Below, one piece after another: positions 9,850-18,946 of a stretch of DNA of 64,000 nt (positions within the stretch are counted from its first letter, which is position 1; each line of letters begins with the position of its first letter). This DNA is from Robertmurraya kyonggiensis (GTDB taxonomy: Bacteria; Bacillota; Bacilli; Bacillales; Cytobacillaceae): assembly GCF_005116465.1 (NCBI RefSeq), contig NZ_SWBM01000001.1:2046001-2110000 (forward strand). Reading direction: 5' to 3'. Under the pieces are notes generated by a model. It was not told the DNA's origin. It saw only the letters and a list, made by a program, of their open reading frames with translations, and made no database searches. A program made the translations under genes and the position numbers.

Positions 9850-10080
9850 AAGAGCGTTCATGAGAACACTATCCTTTTACTACTTATCATTAGTGTCTTT
9901 ATGAACCTTTCATGCGGACACTATCCCTTCACTACTTATCATTAGTGTCTTTATGAACTCGGCACGTGGACACTATCTCTTCGCTACTTATCATTAGTGT
10001 CTTCATGAACCCGGCATGCGGACACTATTCCTTTGCTACTTATCATTCATGTCTTTATGAACTCGGCATACGAACATGCC
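9850..10080 (-). repeat. Tandem array 1 of a 52-bp quasi-palindromic repeat (about 4.4 units)
   Basis: Four full units and a partial fifth repeat with a period of exactly 52 bp; for example, the (G)GACAC block starts at 9864, 9916, 9968 and 10020. On the minus strand each unit reads TTCAT(a/g)AAGACAC, then a locus-specific filler, then GTGTCC with a CATG-like block. GACACTA and TAGTGTC arms pair across the filler. The array lies downstream of the minus-strand gene ending at 10170 and upstream of yqgP. It shares period and core with arrays at 36635 and 62288. Confidence 0.9.
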
Positions 10081-10099
10081 GCTCCCCCATTCTACTAAA

Positions 10100-10150
10100 A
10101 CAAAAGCCAACAACAAAAGATCACATATAGCGATCTTTCATTGTTGGCTT
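10100..10150 (-). terminator. Terminator of the small membrane protein gene
   Basis: A 10-bp outer stem (AAGCCAACAA at 10104-10113 with its complement at 10141-10150) encloses a second GATC-centred hairpin. A T-rich tract follows on the minus strand. It separates the gene from repeat array 1. Confidence 0.8.
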
Positions 10151-10169
10151 ATTTAACTACCGCACTGAA

Positions 10170-10373
10170 TTAATATTGACTCTGACTCCTTGGTCCTCCT
10201 GAAAAAACAAGCTTCATCAACTTATTTTGCACAAATGGAATGCTCAAAAAAGAAGATACAAAAAATCTCCTTAGGAACCTCATTCCTAAAATGGCATTTA
10301 AAACTCGGAAGCGATTTTGGAGAATCCAATAGCCCCCTAGCGCAAGCAGTATAACAGAAAGTAACCGACTCAT
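10170..10373 (-). CDS. Hypothetical small membrane protein (yqgO position)
   Basis: The product has 67 residues beginning MSRLLSVILLALGGYWIL. One hydrophobic segment (3-18) is followed by an amphipathic, arginine-rich region and a second weak hydrophobic patch (37-55). A GGAGGG-like site lies just upstream of the ATG (ATTTTTCATCCCTCC on the plus strand). I do not recognise a domain. Its place between yqgP and the yqgN block corresponds to B. subtilis yqgO, but I cannot confirm homology. It has its own strong terminator. Confidence 0.65.
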   Translation of the reverse strand: MSRLLSVILLALGGYWILQNRFRVLNAILGMRFLRRFFVSSFLSIPFVQNKLMKLVFSGGPRSQSQY

Positions 10374-10444
10374 TTTTCATCCCTCCTATTTAACCATAGT
10401 TTGAGATGTTTTCCATTTTTTATCCGAAAAAATATGACAACCGT

Positions 10445-11416
<972 letters not shown>

Positions 11417-12205
11417 TTACACATATAGTAAAGTATAAACAGCAAATCCTACAAGTGCTGCTATAAAACTTGATAAAAAGTTTACGAAGTCATTATTTAA
11501 GAACGAGAAACCTCTAGTCTTTTTCGTTTTATGACCACAGTGAACAGTTTTCTCTGTTTCTGAATGACACTGGGTACATTGATAAGAAGCTTGAAAAAAG
11601 GCACCCAAAAACGTATCGACGATATTCCCTAGAAACCCGAAAATAAAAATTAGAAATGCCAAGTCATAGCTGAGCTCAAAAAGGAAAAATGCTAGAAGCG
11701 CAATAAGGAGCGCACCAGATACTCCCGCGAACGTTCCTAACATACTTATAGCACCTGATGTACCATTTTCAGCAATTGAAAGGGTACGAATACTAATGGG
11801 TGCTTTCTTGCTGAGTGTGCCAATTTCCGATGCCCATGTATCCGAGTTGGAACTCGCGATAAAAATAGAGAAAAGGTAAATCCAAACTGGTTCAGGGGAA
11901 AAGTAGTAAAGCAGACTTACGACTGCAGCGCCCCCTCCGTTCGCGAACACTTGTTGCCAATCTCTTTGAGAACCCTTCGCATGCCTTTCTTCCACTTTAT
12001 TCTTTTGCATTCTCTTATACTTCGACCAACAGCTTGATGTGACAAAAAAAACGCCTAGTAAAAATAAGCCTTGGATATGTAGACCCAACATAGTTAGTAT
12101 TCCAACCATTGCCGCAGCAATACTCCCTGATATCGTCAAAAACCGAAAGGAATAGCCTAATACTACTGTGATCACGATAATGAGAAGATATATGTAGTTA
12201 TCCAT
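11417..12205 (-). CDS. DUF92 family integral membrane protein
   Basis: This 262-residue polytopic protein has about six membrane spans. The DUF92 family is distantly related to the phytyl-phosphate kinase/CTP-transferase type of membrane enzyme. Conserved blocks include FANGGGAAVVS, the SSNSDTWASEIG acidic motif (about 118-129) and NDFVNF near the end. A Cys/His cluster (CTQCH...VHCGH, about 210-227) could bind a metal. It overlaps the end of the preceding 5-formyl-THF cyclo-ligase gene by 8 bases, indicating translational coupling. The substrate is unknown. Confidence 0.82.
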   Translation of the reverse strand: MDNYIYLLIIVITVVLGYSFRFLTISGSIAAAMVGILTMLGLHIQGLFLLGVFFVTSSCWSKYKRMQKNKVEERHAKGSQRDWQQVFANGGGAAVVSLLYYFSPEPVWIYLFSIFIASSNSDTWASEIGTLSKKAPISIRTLSIAENGTSGAISMLGTFAGVSGALLIALLAFFLFELSYDLAFLIFIFGFLGNIVDTFLGAFFQASYQCTQCHSETEKTVHCGHKTKKTRGFSFLNNDFVNFLSSFIAALVGFAVYTLLYV

Positions 12206-12767
12206 TTATTTCGAGGGTCTCCTCCTCCGTAATAATATTCTGGAGCAGTATATCATGACGTTCTACCGGAAGTGATGGAACGATTTGTTGTTGAAAGGCA
12301 AGTGCGATTTTTTTCCCTCCATACCCTTCCAAGTAACGGTCATAATACCCACCACCAAATCCTAGTCTTTCCCCACGTTTTGTAAAAGCAAGCCCTGGCA
12401 CTATCATTAAATCGATATCCTTTTTTTCCACAGCGACGGTTATTTCTTCAATTGGCTCATATAGCCCATAAAAAACACTTTCTAGCTCATTAAAGGCCAT
12501 TAAAGCTCTAAATACCATCGTTCTATCTGCTGGATAACATTTCGGTACCACAACTGTTTTTTTCTCTTCCCATGCCCTTCTAATGATTTGATATGTATCG
12601 ACCTCAGGCATCCTCGATATTGTGATACTTATTGTATTAGCTTCTTTCCAAAAAGATTCAGCGAATAAACGCTGAGCAATTTGATAAGAACTATGCTCAT
12701 AAACCGGTTTCGTGAAATCGGCTAAATGCTGCTGCATTTGTTTACGTATCTGCTTTTTCTCTTTCAT
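12198..12767 (-). CDS. yqgN: 5-formyltetrahydrofolate cyclo-ligase
   Basis: This enzyme converts 5-formyl-THF to 5,10-methenyl-THF with ATP, salvaging the storage form of folate. It has 189 residues, normal for the family. The N-terminal KKQIRKQM basic segment and the C-terminal folate/ATP motif GFGGGYYDRYL (about 136-146) identify it. VPGLAFTKRGERLG precedes that motif as expected. The gene lies just downstream of rpmG and overlaps the DUF92 gene by 8 bases. Confidence 0.93.
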   Translation of the reverse strand: MKEKKQIRKQMQQHLADFTKPVYEHSSYQIAQRLFAESFWKEANTISITISRMPEVDTYQIIRRAWEEKKTVVVPKCYPADRTMVFRALMAFNELESVFYGLYEPIEEITVAVEKKDIDLMIVPGLAFTKRGERLGFGGGYYDRYLEGYGGKKIALAFQQQIVPSLPVERHDILLQNIITEEETLEING

Positions 12768-12813
12768 ATGGATGCCCCCATTTTATAAGTACAACCTTAT
12801 TTTTTACATAAAA

Positions 12814-12840
12814 AAACAGTAGGAAATAAATTCCCACTGT

Positions 12841-12842
<2 letters not shown>
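12814..12842 (-). terminator. Terminator of rpmG
   Basis: A stem of AAACAGT plus GGAA with complementary arms overlaps the rpmG stop codon and is followed by seven T on the minus strand. Confidence 0.8.
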
Positions 12843-13005
<163 letters not shown>

Positions 13006-13218
13006 CTACTATCTAACTGTTATTTCACATACGACTTTTCTATAATACCATCTTTTTAGTGGAAATGCTAGTAGGTTTTTAAACGATTGCGCAACATCTG
13101 ACACAAATGTCCCTGTTTTTATAAAATTCTTTGTCAAAAGTCGTTTTATGATAAAATATTCTTCGTATGATACTAACATGTATCGACAAGGTTCGCAAAA
13201 AAACAGAGGTGAAAAAAT

Positions 13219-13596
13219 ATGGACTATGTAATTCCAGGCTTAATTGTATTAGCCATTTTACTGTTGATCTTATCCTTTTTTCTAAAGGATCCATACAAAG
13301 AATTAAAAAATGAACTTGATCAATTTTCGATGCAGCAAATTCAGGACATGTACCAATTAAAAAGAAAAATTAAGATTTTAGAGGAGGAGCTATTAATGGA
13401 TGATAGTGAGTTTAAAACAGCACCTGTCTTCAGCCCTTCAAATAAAAAGGAAATTCATGCGATTTTGAAAAACCAAGTATGGTCATTAGCGAAGCAAGGC
13501 TTAACGATTGAACAGATCGCCAAACAATCTTCGTTATCACCAGACGAAGTTCAAGCAATCATAACCGAGTTTACTTCAGGTGAACGCTATGAATAA
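13219..13596 (+). CDS. yqzD: YqzD-like membrane-anchored protein with HTH-like C terminus
   Basis: The 125-residue product has one N-terminal membrane span (4-22) and a charged coiled-coil stretch (about 27-62). Its C-terminal segment (LAKQGLTIEQIAKQSSLSPDEVQAII) has the form of a helix-turn-helix. GAGGTG lies 8 bases upstream of the ATG. It is divergent from rpmG and overlaps the next gene by 8 bases. Position next to the pst operon and the two-gene layout match B. subtilis yqzD-yqzC. The function is unknown; DNA binding is only a guess from the C-terminal pattern. Confidence 0.65.
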   Translation: MDYVIPGLIVLAILLLILSFFLKDPYKELKNELDQFSMQQIQDMYQLKRKIKILEEELLMDDSEFKTAPVFSPSNKKEIHAILKNQVWSLAKQGLTIEQIAKQSSLSPDEVQAIITEFTSGERYE

Positions 13597-14050
13597 AAGA
13601 AGTGTACGCTCATTTTCTATTGGTATTCTATTCGCTGCACTATTGATCTTTATTAGTGGGTTTGGAAAGGAAACGGATTTAAGCCTGAAGAAAGCAAAAG
13701 AAGTACTTAAAGATGAAGGATATGTTGTTGTTACAAAAGAAGATTACGCTAAGCTTTCAGCCGCTCAAACGAAAGAAGTTCCAGAAAAAACCGAGGAACA
13801 AAAAGTAGAAACAAAGGCTCCTGAAAAGGAAGAAGTAAAGGTTGTCCATTTTGCTCTAGAGATAACGAGCGGGATGAGTACCGGGGAGATTTCATCTAAA
13901 TTAAAACAAGCAAATGTCTTAGATAATGAAAAAGAATTCGAGCAATTTCTTATTGAAAATGGCTACCATACCAAAGTTCAGGTCGGGACATTCGAACTGA
14001 ATAGCGAGATGAACCATGAAGAGATTGCAAAAATAATAACTAAAAGCTAA
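13589..14050 (+). CDS. yqzC: YqzC-like membrane protein with MltG/YceG-type LysM-like domain
   Basis: The 153-residue product has an N-terminal membrane anchor (about 8-24), a Lys/Glu-rich linker (about 60-90) and a C-terminal domain of about 65 residues. That domain (ITSGMSTGEISSKLKQANVL...GTFELNSEMNHEEIAKII) matches the LysM-like subdomain at the front of endolytic transglycosylase MltG. The MltG catalytic domain is absent, so it should bind rather than cut peptidoglycan. The start at 13589 has AGGTG about 7 bases upstream; an in-frame GTG at 13580 has no such site. It overlaps yqzD by 8 bases. Confidence 0.68.
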   Translation: MNKRSVRSFSIGILFAALLIFISGFGKETDLSLKKAKEVLKDEGYVVVTKEDYAKLSAAQTKEVPEKTEEQKVETKAPEKEEVKVVHFALEITSGMSTGEISSKLKQANVLDNEKEFEQFLIENGYHTKVQVGTFELNSEMNHEEIAKIITKS

Positions 14051-14052
14051 TG

Positions 14053-14084
14053 AAAAGAGGAAGTCAATTGAGACTTCCTCTTTT
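14053..14084. terminator. Bidirectional terminator between yqzC and phoU
   Basis: A perfect 13-bp stem beginning AAAAGAGGAAGTC, with a 6-base loop, has T-rich flanks on both strands. It serves the convergent yqzC and phoU transcripts. Confidence 0.9.
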
Positions 14085-14090
14085 CTATTA

Positions 14091-14750
14091 TTAGTCATTT
14101 AAATCATAATGTTTTCCTTTGACAAGGTAGAAGATGCTCTCGGCAATATTCGTTACATGGTCAGCCGCTCTTTCTAAGTAACGAGAAACAAATGATAGCT
14201 GTACGATCTGATCCATTCTATCTGGTTGATTTCTGTTGATTTCTAATAATTCACGAATCGTTTCACCATATAAATCATCCACTTTATCGTCCATTGCTGC
14301 TACATTTTTGGCAATGACAACGTCTTCCTCACGAAACGCACGTAAAGACTCTTGTAGCATCTCAGACGTAATTTGATACATTTCTTTTACATGAACGATT
14401 GGCTTTACATGCTCTTCTTTGCCAATTCTAATGGTCGATTTTGCAACGTTAACGGCAAAATCAGCAATACGTTCAATATCAGTGGCAATCTTAATAGCAA
14501 CAATGATTCTTCGTAAATCAATTGCTACAGGTGCTTGCTTGGCAATGAGAAGGATCGCAAAGTCGTTAATTTCTTCATATAAGACATCAACCGCTGTGTC
14601 ACCATCCATAATTTCTAACGCTAACTCAATATTTTTTGTTTCTAACGCCTCTATGGATTTTCCAAGTGCAACATCTGCTAAACGACCAAGCTCTATCAGC
14701 TTGGATTGTAGATCATCTAAGTCTAGCTGAAATTTTTCACGTACCACCAA
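14091..14750 (-). CDS. phoU: Phosphate signalling complex protein PhoU
   Basis: This protein links the Pst transporter to the phosphate-sensing histidine kinase and dampens Pi uptake. Its 219 residues form two PhoU three-helix bundles (about 8-95 and 110-205). Each carries the metal-binding E/DxxxD motif (DxxYEEINDF, DDLYGETIRELL). The start is a TTG at 14750 with GGGAGA about 8 bases upstream; the adjacent GTG at 14747 is an alternative. It is the last gene of pstSCAB-phoU. B. subtilis lacks phoU in its pst operon, so this order resembles other Bacillaceae. Confidence 0.92.
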   Translation of the reverse strand: MVVREKFQLDLDDLQSKLIELGRLADVALGKSIEALETKNIELALEIMDGDTAVDVLYEEINDFAILLIAKQAPVAIDLRRIIVAIKIATDIERIADFAVNVAKSTIRIGKEEHVKPIVHVKEMYQITSEMLQESLRAFREEDVVIAKNVAAMDDKVDDLYGETIRELLEINRNQPDRMDQIVQLSFVSRYLERAADHVTNIAESIFYLVKGKHYDLND

Positions 14751-14780
14751 TAGTTACATCTCCCATTCAATTTAAAATTA

Positions 14781-15614
14781 TTATCCGAAACGACCTGTAA
14801 TATAATCCTCTGTACGCTTATCAGAAGGATTTGAGAAAATTTTATTCGTATTGTCGAATTCAACCACTTCTCCGTTTAAGAAAAAGGCTGTTTTATCTGA
14901 AATACGAGCAGCCTGTTGCATATTATGGGTTACGATAATGATACTGTAATCCTTTTTAAGCTCTTGTACAAGCTCTTCAATTTTCAATGTTGAAATTGGA
15001 TCAAGGGCCGATGTTGGCTCATCCATTAAAATGACATCCGGCTCAATCGCTAAGCAGCGTGCAAGACAAATTCTTTGTTGCTGACCACCAGAAAGACCAT
15101 AGGCATTTTCATGAAGTCTGTCTTTTACTTCATCCCAAATAGCTGCTCCTCGTAGACTCTTTTCCACAATTTCATCCAGGATTTTTTTATTTCGTATGCC
15201 ATGAATTCTTGGTCCATAGGCAATATTATCGTAAATAGATTTTGGGAATGGATTCGGCTTTTGGAACACCATTCCTACATGAGTTCTTAAGTTTTCAACC
15301 TTGTAGGATTTCTCTAAAATATTTTTTTCTCGATACAAAATTTCACCTGAAACCTTGACGACTGGAATCAGTTCAACCATTCGATTTAAAGTTTTAATAA
15401 ACGTTGATTTACCACAGCCCGAAGGTCCGATAATCGCAGTAACTTCATTTTCATAAATTTCAAGATTGATGCTCTTTAAAGCTTGATCTTCTCCGTACCA
15501 AAGGTTTAAATCCTTCGTCTGAAAAACTGTATTTTTATCAGATTGATTATGAACTGATGAAGTTCCCGATACATCACTTACGAAACTATTTTTATTAGGT
15601 GTAATCACAGTCAT
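14781..15614 (-). CDS. pstB: Phosphate ABC transporter ATP-binding protein PstB
   Basis: This is the ATPase of the high-affinity phosphate importer, on the inner face of the membrane. It has 277 residues: Walker [10 protein letters not shown] (63-71), signature LSGGQQQR near 175, and Walker [12 protein letters not shown] near 196. The N-terminal 30 residues are an extension of low conservation typical of Bacillus PstB. It lies 15 bases after pstA and 30 bases before phoU, consistent with one transcript. Confidence 0.96.
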   Translation of the reverse strand: MTVITPNKNSFVSDVSGTSSVHNQSDKNTVFQTKDLNLWYGEDQALKSINLEIYENEVTAIIGPSGCGKSTFIKTLNRMVELIPVVKVSGEILYREKNILEKSYKVENLRTHVGMVFQKPNPFPKSIYDNIAYGPRIHGIRNKKILDEIVEKSLRGAAIWDEVKDRLHENAYGLSGGQQQRICLARCLAIEPDVILMDEPTSALDPISTLKIEELVQELKKDYSIIIVTHNMQQAARISDKTAFFLNGEVVEFDNTNKIFSNPSDKRTEDYITGRFG

Positions 15615-15629
15615 TTGTTCATTCCTCCA

Positions 15630-16514
15630 TTAATATCTCTTTTGAAACTTATTTCGAATAATGATTGCAACTGAATTCATCAAGAATAAAAGTACTAATA
15701 GTACAACAATTGTTGCTGCTGCAAGATTTGCGTATTCAGCAACGAGTGCCGCGTCGATTGTCCAGTAATAAATTTGTAGTGGCATAACCGTAAATTTATC
15801 GAAGATTCCATCTGGTAATGGAAGCAATAAAGCTGGTATTCCTAACACTACTAATGGTGCAGTTTCTCCAATCGCACGTGAAAGAGCTAATATAACTCCT
15901 GTTAAAATACCTGGTAAAGCAGCAGGCAAGACAACATTTTTAATTGTTTGCCATTTTGTTGCCCCCATACCATAAGAAGCATCTCTCAGGAATTGTGGTA
16001 CTGCACGAATCGCCTCTTGTGCACTTACAACAACGACAGGTAACACAAGGAGTGCCATTGTCAATCCACCTGCCAATACCACTGCACCCATCCCTAAACC
16101 TCTGACAAATACCGTCAATCCGAGTAGACCAAAAACAATAGAAGGTACCCCAGCAAGATTAGAAATATTGATTTGTATGAAAGCTTGGAAACGGCCCTTC
16201 TTTGCATACTCTTCTAAATAAATGGCAGTTCCTACACCTAATATAAAGGTTATTGGAGCAACAACGAGCATTAACCAAAAAGTACCCGAAATGGCCCCCA
16301 TAATTCCTGCTCTTTCTGCATCTGTTGACAACTTACTCGTAAGAAAATCGAAATCAATCCAACCTATACTGTCCGTAACAACGCGATAAATGAGAATAAC
16401 AAGGACTACCAGACCAACTAATGTAGCAAGAAAAAACAATCTTTTTGCTAAGTTATTTAGGACTAATCGGGAGCCTAATTTTTTCTGTACTTGTTCCGCA
16501 TCAATGTATTTCAT
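15630..16514 (-). CDS. pstA: Phosphate ABC transporter permease PstA
   Basis: This is one of the two channel subunits of the phosphate importer. Its 294 residues include six predicted spans. The ABC permease EAA-type loop (ASYGMGATKWQTIKNVVLPAA, about 187-207) contacts PstB. It begins 2 bases after the pstC stop codon, so translation is probably coupled. Confidence 0.95.
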   Translation of the reverse strand: MKYIDAEQVQKKLGSRLVLNNLAKRLFFLATLVGLVVLVILIYRVVTDSIGWIDFDFLTSKLSTDAERAGIMGAISGTFWLMLVVAPITFILGVGTAIYLEEYAKKGRFQAFIQINISNLAGVPSIVFGLLGLTVFVRGLGMGAVVLAGGLTMALLVLPVVVVSAQEAIRAVPQFLRDASYGMGATKWQTIKNVVLPAALPGILTGVILALSRAIGETAPLVVLGIPALLLPLPDGIFDKFTVMPLQIYYWTIDAALVAEYANLAAATIVVLLVLLFLMNSVAIIIRNKFQKRY

Positions 16515-16516
16515 AA

Positions 16517-17479
16517 TTAGTACTCCTCCCTAAATTTACGAGAAATATACTGGGCAATTAAATTCATAATGAGAGTAAACACAAACAATGTCATCGCTAC
16601 AGCATAGAGACTGTAGTATAGAGTGGAACCAGCTGGAGCATCTCCACCAGTAACTTCTACGATATAGGCTGTCATTGTTTGCATCGATTGCGTAAGATCA
16701 AAGGTAAAGTTTTTCGAGCTTCCACTTGCAATAGTAACAATCATCGTTTCACCAATAGCCCGTGAAATTCCAAGTACAAAGGAAGCAACGATACCAGAAA
16801 TAGCTGCAGGTACAACAACCTTCCATGTTACTTCTAATTTTGTCGCTCCGAGTCCCAATGCTCCTTCTCTCATCGCATTTGGAACAGCACTAAGAGCATC
16901 TTCTGATAAAGATGCCACCATCGGAATGATCATGATCCCCATCACGATCCCGGGGCTAAGAATATTCGTTGGATCTAATTCTGGAATTATTGCTCTTAAA
17001 ATCGGAGTAACGAAAGTTAAAGCAAAAAATCCATAAACAATCGTCGGAATACCTGCAAGTATTTCTAATATCGGTTTAACTATTCTTCTTACCTTCTCCG
17101 ACGCATATTCACTTAAATAAATCGCCGTCATTAATCCAATTGGAATAGCAACAATCATCGCTATAATTGAAGACATGAATGTCCCCATAAGAAGAGGCAA
17201 CACACCAAATTGAGCATTTTCCCCAAGTGGTTTTAGAACCGTCCCTGTGAAAAATTCAATAAAAGGTACATCTTTAAAAAACTCAATTGTCTCAGCAAGT
17301 AATGTGATTAAAATACCCGCTGTCGTTAGAATGGAGATAACAGCAATAATCAATAATATTTTGGGAATAAGTGTTTCTACAATATTTGAAAAAGAAACAG
17401 ATTGTTTATTTTCTTCGATCATTTTTCTGATGCTAACGTTTTTTTCTCTATCTTTGCTAATTGTTTTATCCAAAATCAT
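16517..17479 (-). CDS. pstC: Phosphate ABC transporter permease PstC
   Basis: This is the partner channel subunit of the phosphate importer. It has 320 residues: a cytoplasmic N-terminal segment, six membrane spans, and the EAA-like loop (GALGLGATKLEVTWKVVVPAA, about 218-238). AAGGAGAAAATG defines the start. A large inverted repeat lies between pstS and this gene, which may lower expression of the membrane components relative to the binding protein. Confidence 0.95.
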   Translation of the reverse strand: MILDKTISKDREKNVSIRKMIEENKQSVSFSNIVETLIPKILLIIAVISILTTAGILITLLAETIEFFKDVPFIEFFTGTVLKPLGENAQFGVLPLLMGTFMSSIIAMIVAIPIGLMTAIYLSEYASEKVRRIVKPILEILAGIPTIVYGFFALTFVTPILRAIIPELDPTNILSPGIVMGIMIIPMVASLSEDALSAVPNAMREGALGLGATKLEVTWKVVVPAAISGIVASFVLGISRAIGETMIVTIASGSSKNFTFDLTQSMQTMTAYIVEVTGGDAPAGSTLYYSLYAVAMTLFVFTLIMNLIAQYISRKFREEY

Positions 17480-17577
17480 TTTCTCCTTCCAGAAACTGAC
17501 CCTTTTTAATGAGAAGAAGTATTTCTTATTTTTATGATATTTATCGCAATATTCTTTCTATAACACCAAAGCATACA

Positions 17578-17643
17578 GGGCTCTTTTCTCAGCATTAAAT
17601 TTTCGCAGCTCAGTTGGCGAAATTTTTTTGGAGAAAAGAGCCT
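17578..17643 (-). repeat. Nested inverted repeat between pstS and pstC
   Basis: A perfect 12-bp outer stem (GGCTCTTTTCTC at 17579-17590 with its complement at 17631-17642) encloses a second, inner ATTTTCGC/GCGAAAT stem. There is no clean T tract. It may be a processing or stabilising stem-loop at the 3' end of pstS mRNA, or a leaky terminator that gives more PstS than PstCAB. Confidence 0.75.
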
Positions 17644-17704
17644 ACTTTTATAAATGCGTAAGAAGACGAGAAGAGTTTCACCCCTTCTCATCTTCTAAAT
17701 TCAA

Positions 17705-18700
17705 TTATTTTAATCCGTTTAAAGCATCAAGTGAAGCTTGAATTTCTTCATCTGTTAAAGGAGCAAATCCAGTTTCAGCTGCTACGTCTTGAGCATTTTC
17801 AATTACATACTTAGCGTAATCTAAAACTTGTGGTTTCTCCTTCGCCATATTTACATTAAGGTAAGTAAATACTGGACGTGTGAATGGGCTATAACCGAAT
17901 TCTTCACTTTCACCGATTGTATCTAAAGCTGGAGCAACTGGACCATTTCCGAAGTCAACACTTACAGCTGCAAGCTTGTCTTTGTTACTGTCATAGTATC
18001 CATATCCAAAGAATGCGATAGCATTTTTATCTTTTGATACTAAGTCAACTAAGATTGAATACTCTTGTTGAAGGTTGATATCAGCATCTAAATCTTGCTC
18101 TTCAAGAATGTTTTCCCAGAAGAATTCATATGTTCCGTGGTTTTCATTTGGTCCTAATTTTGTGATAGGCTCATTTGGAAACTCAGGACGAACATCAGAC
18201 CAATTTTTAAGACCTTTGCTGTCTAAGAAGATGTTTTTAACTTCTTCAGCAGTTAATTCTTTAGCCCAATCGTTTTCTGGGTTAATGACAAATGTTAAAC
18301 CATCTAATGCAACTTTTAATTCTTGAACTTCGATTCCTAATTCGTCAGCAGAAGCCTTTTCTTCATCTTTAATTGAGCGAGAAGCGTCATTGAAATCTGT
18401 TCCGCCTTCTTCAACTAAGAATTTTTTGAATCCTGCAGAAGTACCAGCACGACCAACTTCAACAGAAACATTTTCTTGAGCGTTTGTCATATAGTTTTCA
18501 GCCATTTTAGCCATGAATGGATATACAGTACCTGATCCGTCAATAACTACACTGCCTTCTAATTCTGCTGCTTCTTCAGTGTTTCCATTTCCACCATCTG
18601 TTGTTTCTTCATTCTCTTCAGTATCGTTACCGCAAGCAGCAGCGAATACCATTAGAGCTGCTAGGATAAAAAATAAACCTAGTTTCTTAAGACTTTTCAT
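17705..18700 (-). CDS. pstS: Phosphate-binding lipoprotein PstS
   Basis: This extracellular, membrane-tethered receptor captures orthophosphate for PstCAB. Its 331 residues start with a signal peptide and the lipobox VFAAAC (Cys23), followed by an acidic, Gly/Asn-rich linker. The mature part has phosphate-loop motifs: IDGSGTVYPF (about 52-61), GRAGTSAGFKKF and DASRSIKDEE. It is the first gene of pstSCAB-phoU, with a PHO box about 60-100 bases upstream. Confidence 0.95.
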   Translation of the reverse strand: MKSLKKLGLFFILAALMVFAAACGNDTEENEETTDGGNGNTEEAAELEGSVVIDGSGTVYPFMAKMAENYMTNAQENVSVEVGRAGTSAGFKKFLVEEGGTDFNDASRSIKDEEKASADELGIEVQELKVALDGLTFVINPENDWAKELTAEEVKNIFLDSKGLKNWSDVRPEFPNEPITKLGPNENHGTYEFFWENILEEQDLDADINLQQEYSILVDLVSKDKNAIAFFGYGYYDSNKDKLAAVSVDFGNGPVAPALDTIGESEEFGYSPFTRPVFTYLNVNMAKEKPQVLDYAKYVIENAQDVAAETGFAPLTDEEIQASLDALNGLK

Positions 18701-18760
18701 TTTTCTTTTTCCCCCTAAGAGTGGTTGTTTTGTCCTACAAGATTTATAATAAAGCTTCTC

Positions 18761-18799
18761 TGTAAATAGCGTTTTAATGAATTGTAAAGGTTTTGTAAA
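18761..18799 (-). promoter_or_regulatory. PHO box (PhoP operator) of the pst operon
   Basis: On the minus strand four TT(T/A)A(C/A)A hexamers stand exactly 11 bases apart: TTTACA 18799-18794, TTTACA 18788-18783, TTAAAA 18777-18772 and TTTACA 18766-18761. Each pair is separated by 5 bases. This is the direct-repeat arrangement bound by phosphorylated PhoP in Bacillus. A TATTAT-like -10 lies about 12 bases downstream, so the operon should be induced by phosphate starvation. Confidence 0.85.
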
Positions 18800-18902
18800 T
18801 ATGCATCGAATAAGAATAAAATTCGTCGAATATTGAAATGATCAACTTCCTTGCTAATTTCAATGGCTACACATTTATTAATATGTCCCTAAATAGAAAA
18901 TA

Positions 18903-18938
18903 AAAAAGCCGACTTTCAATTTTGAAAGACGACTTTTT
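18903..18938 (-). terminator. Terminator of pbpA
   Basis: A long stem centred on ATTT (arms AAAAAGcCGACTTTCA and its near-complement) ends in a T run on the minus strand, right after the pbpA stop. Confidence 0.85.
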
Positions 18939-18946
18939 TATTTTCT

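Noticed and set aside
9850-10080. CRISPR array
   Set aside because: The core-plus-filler build looks like repeats and spacers, but the fillers are near identical within each array, the core is imperfect and no cas genes are present.
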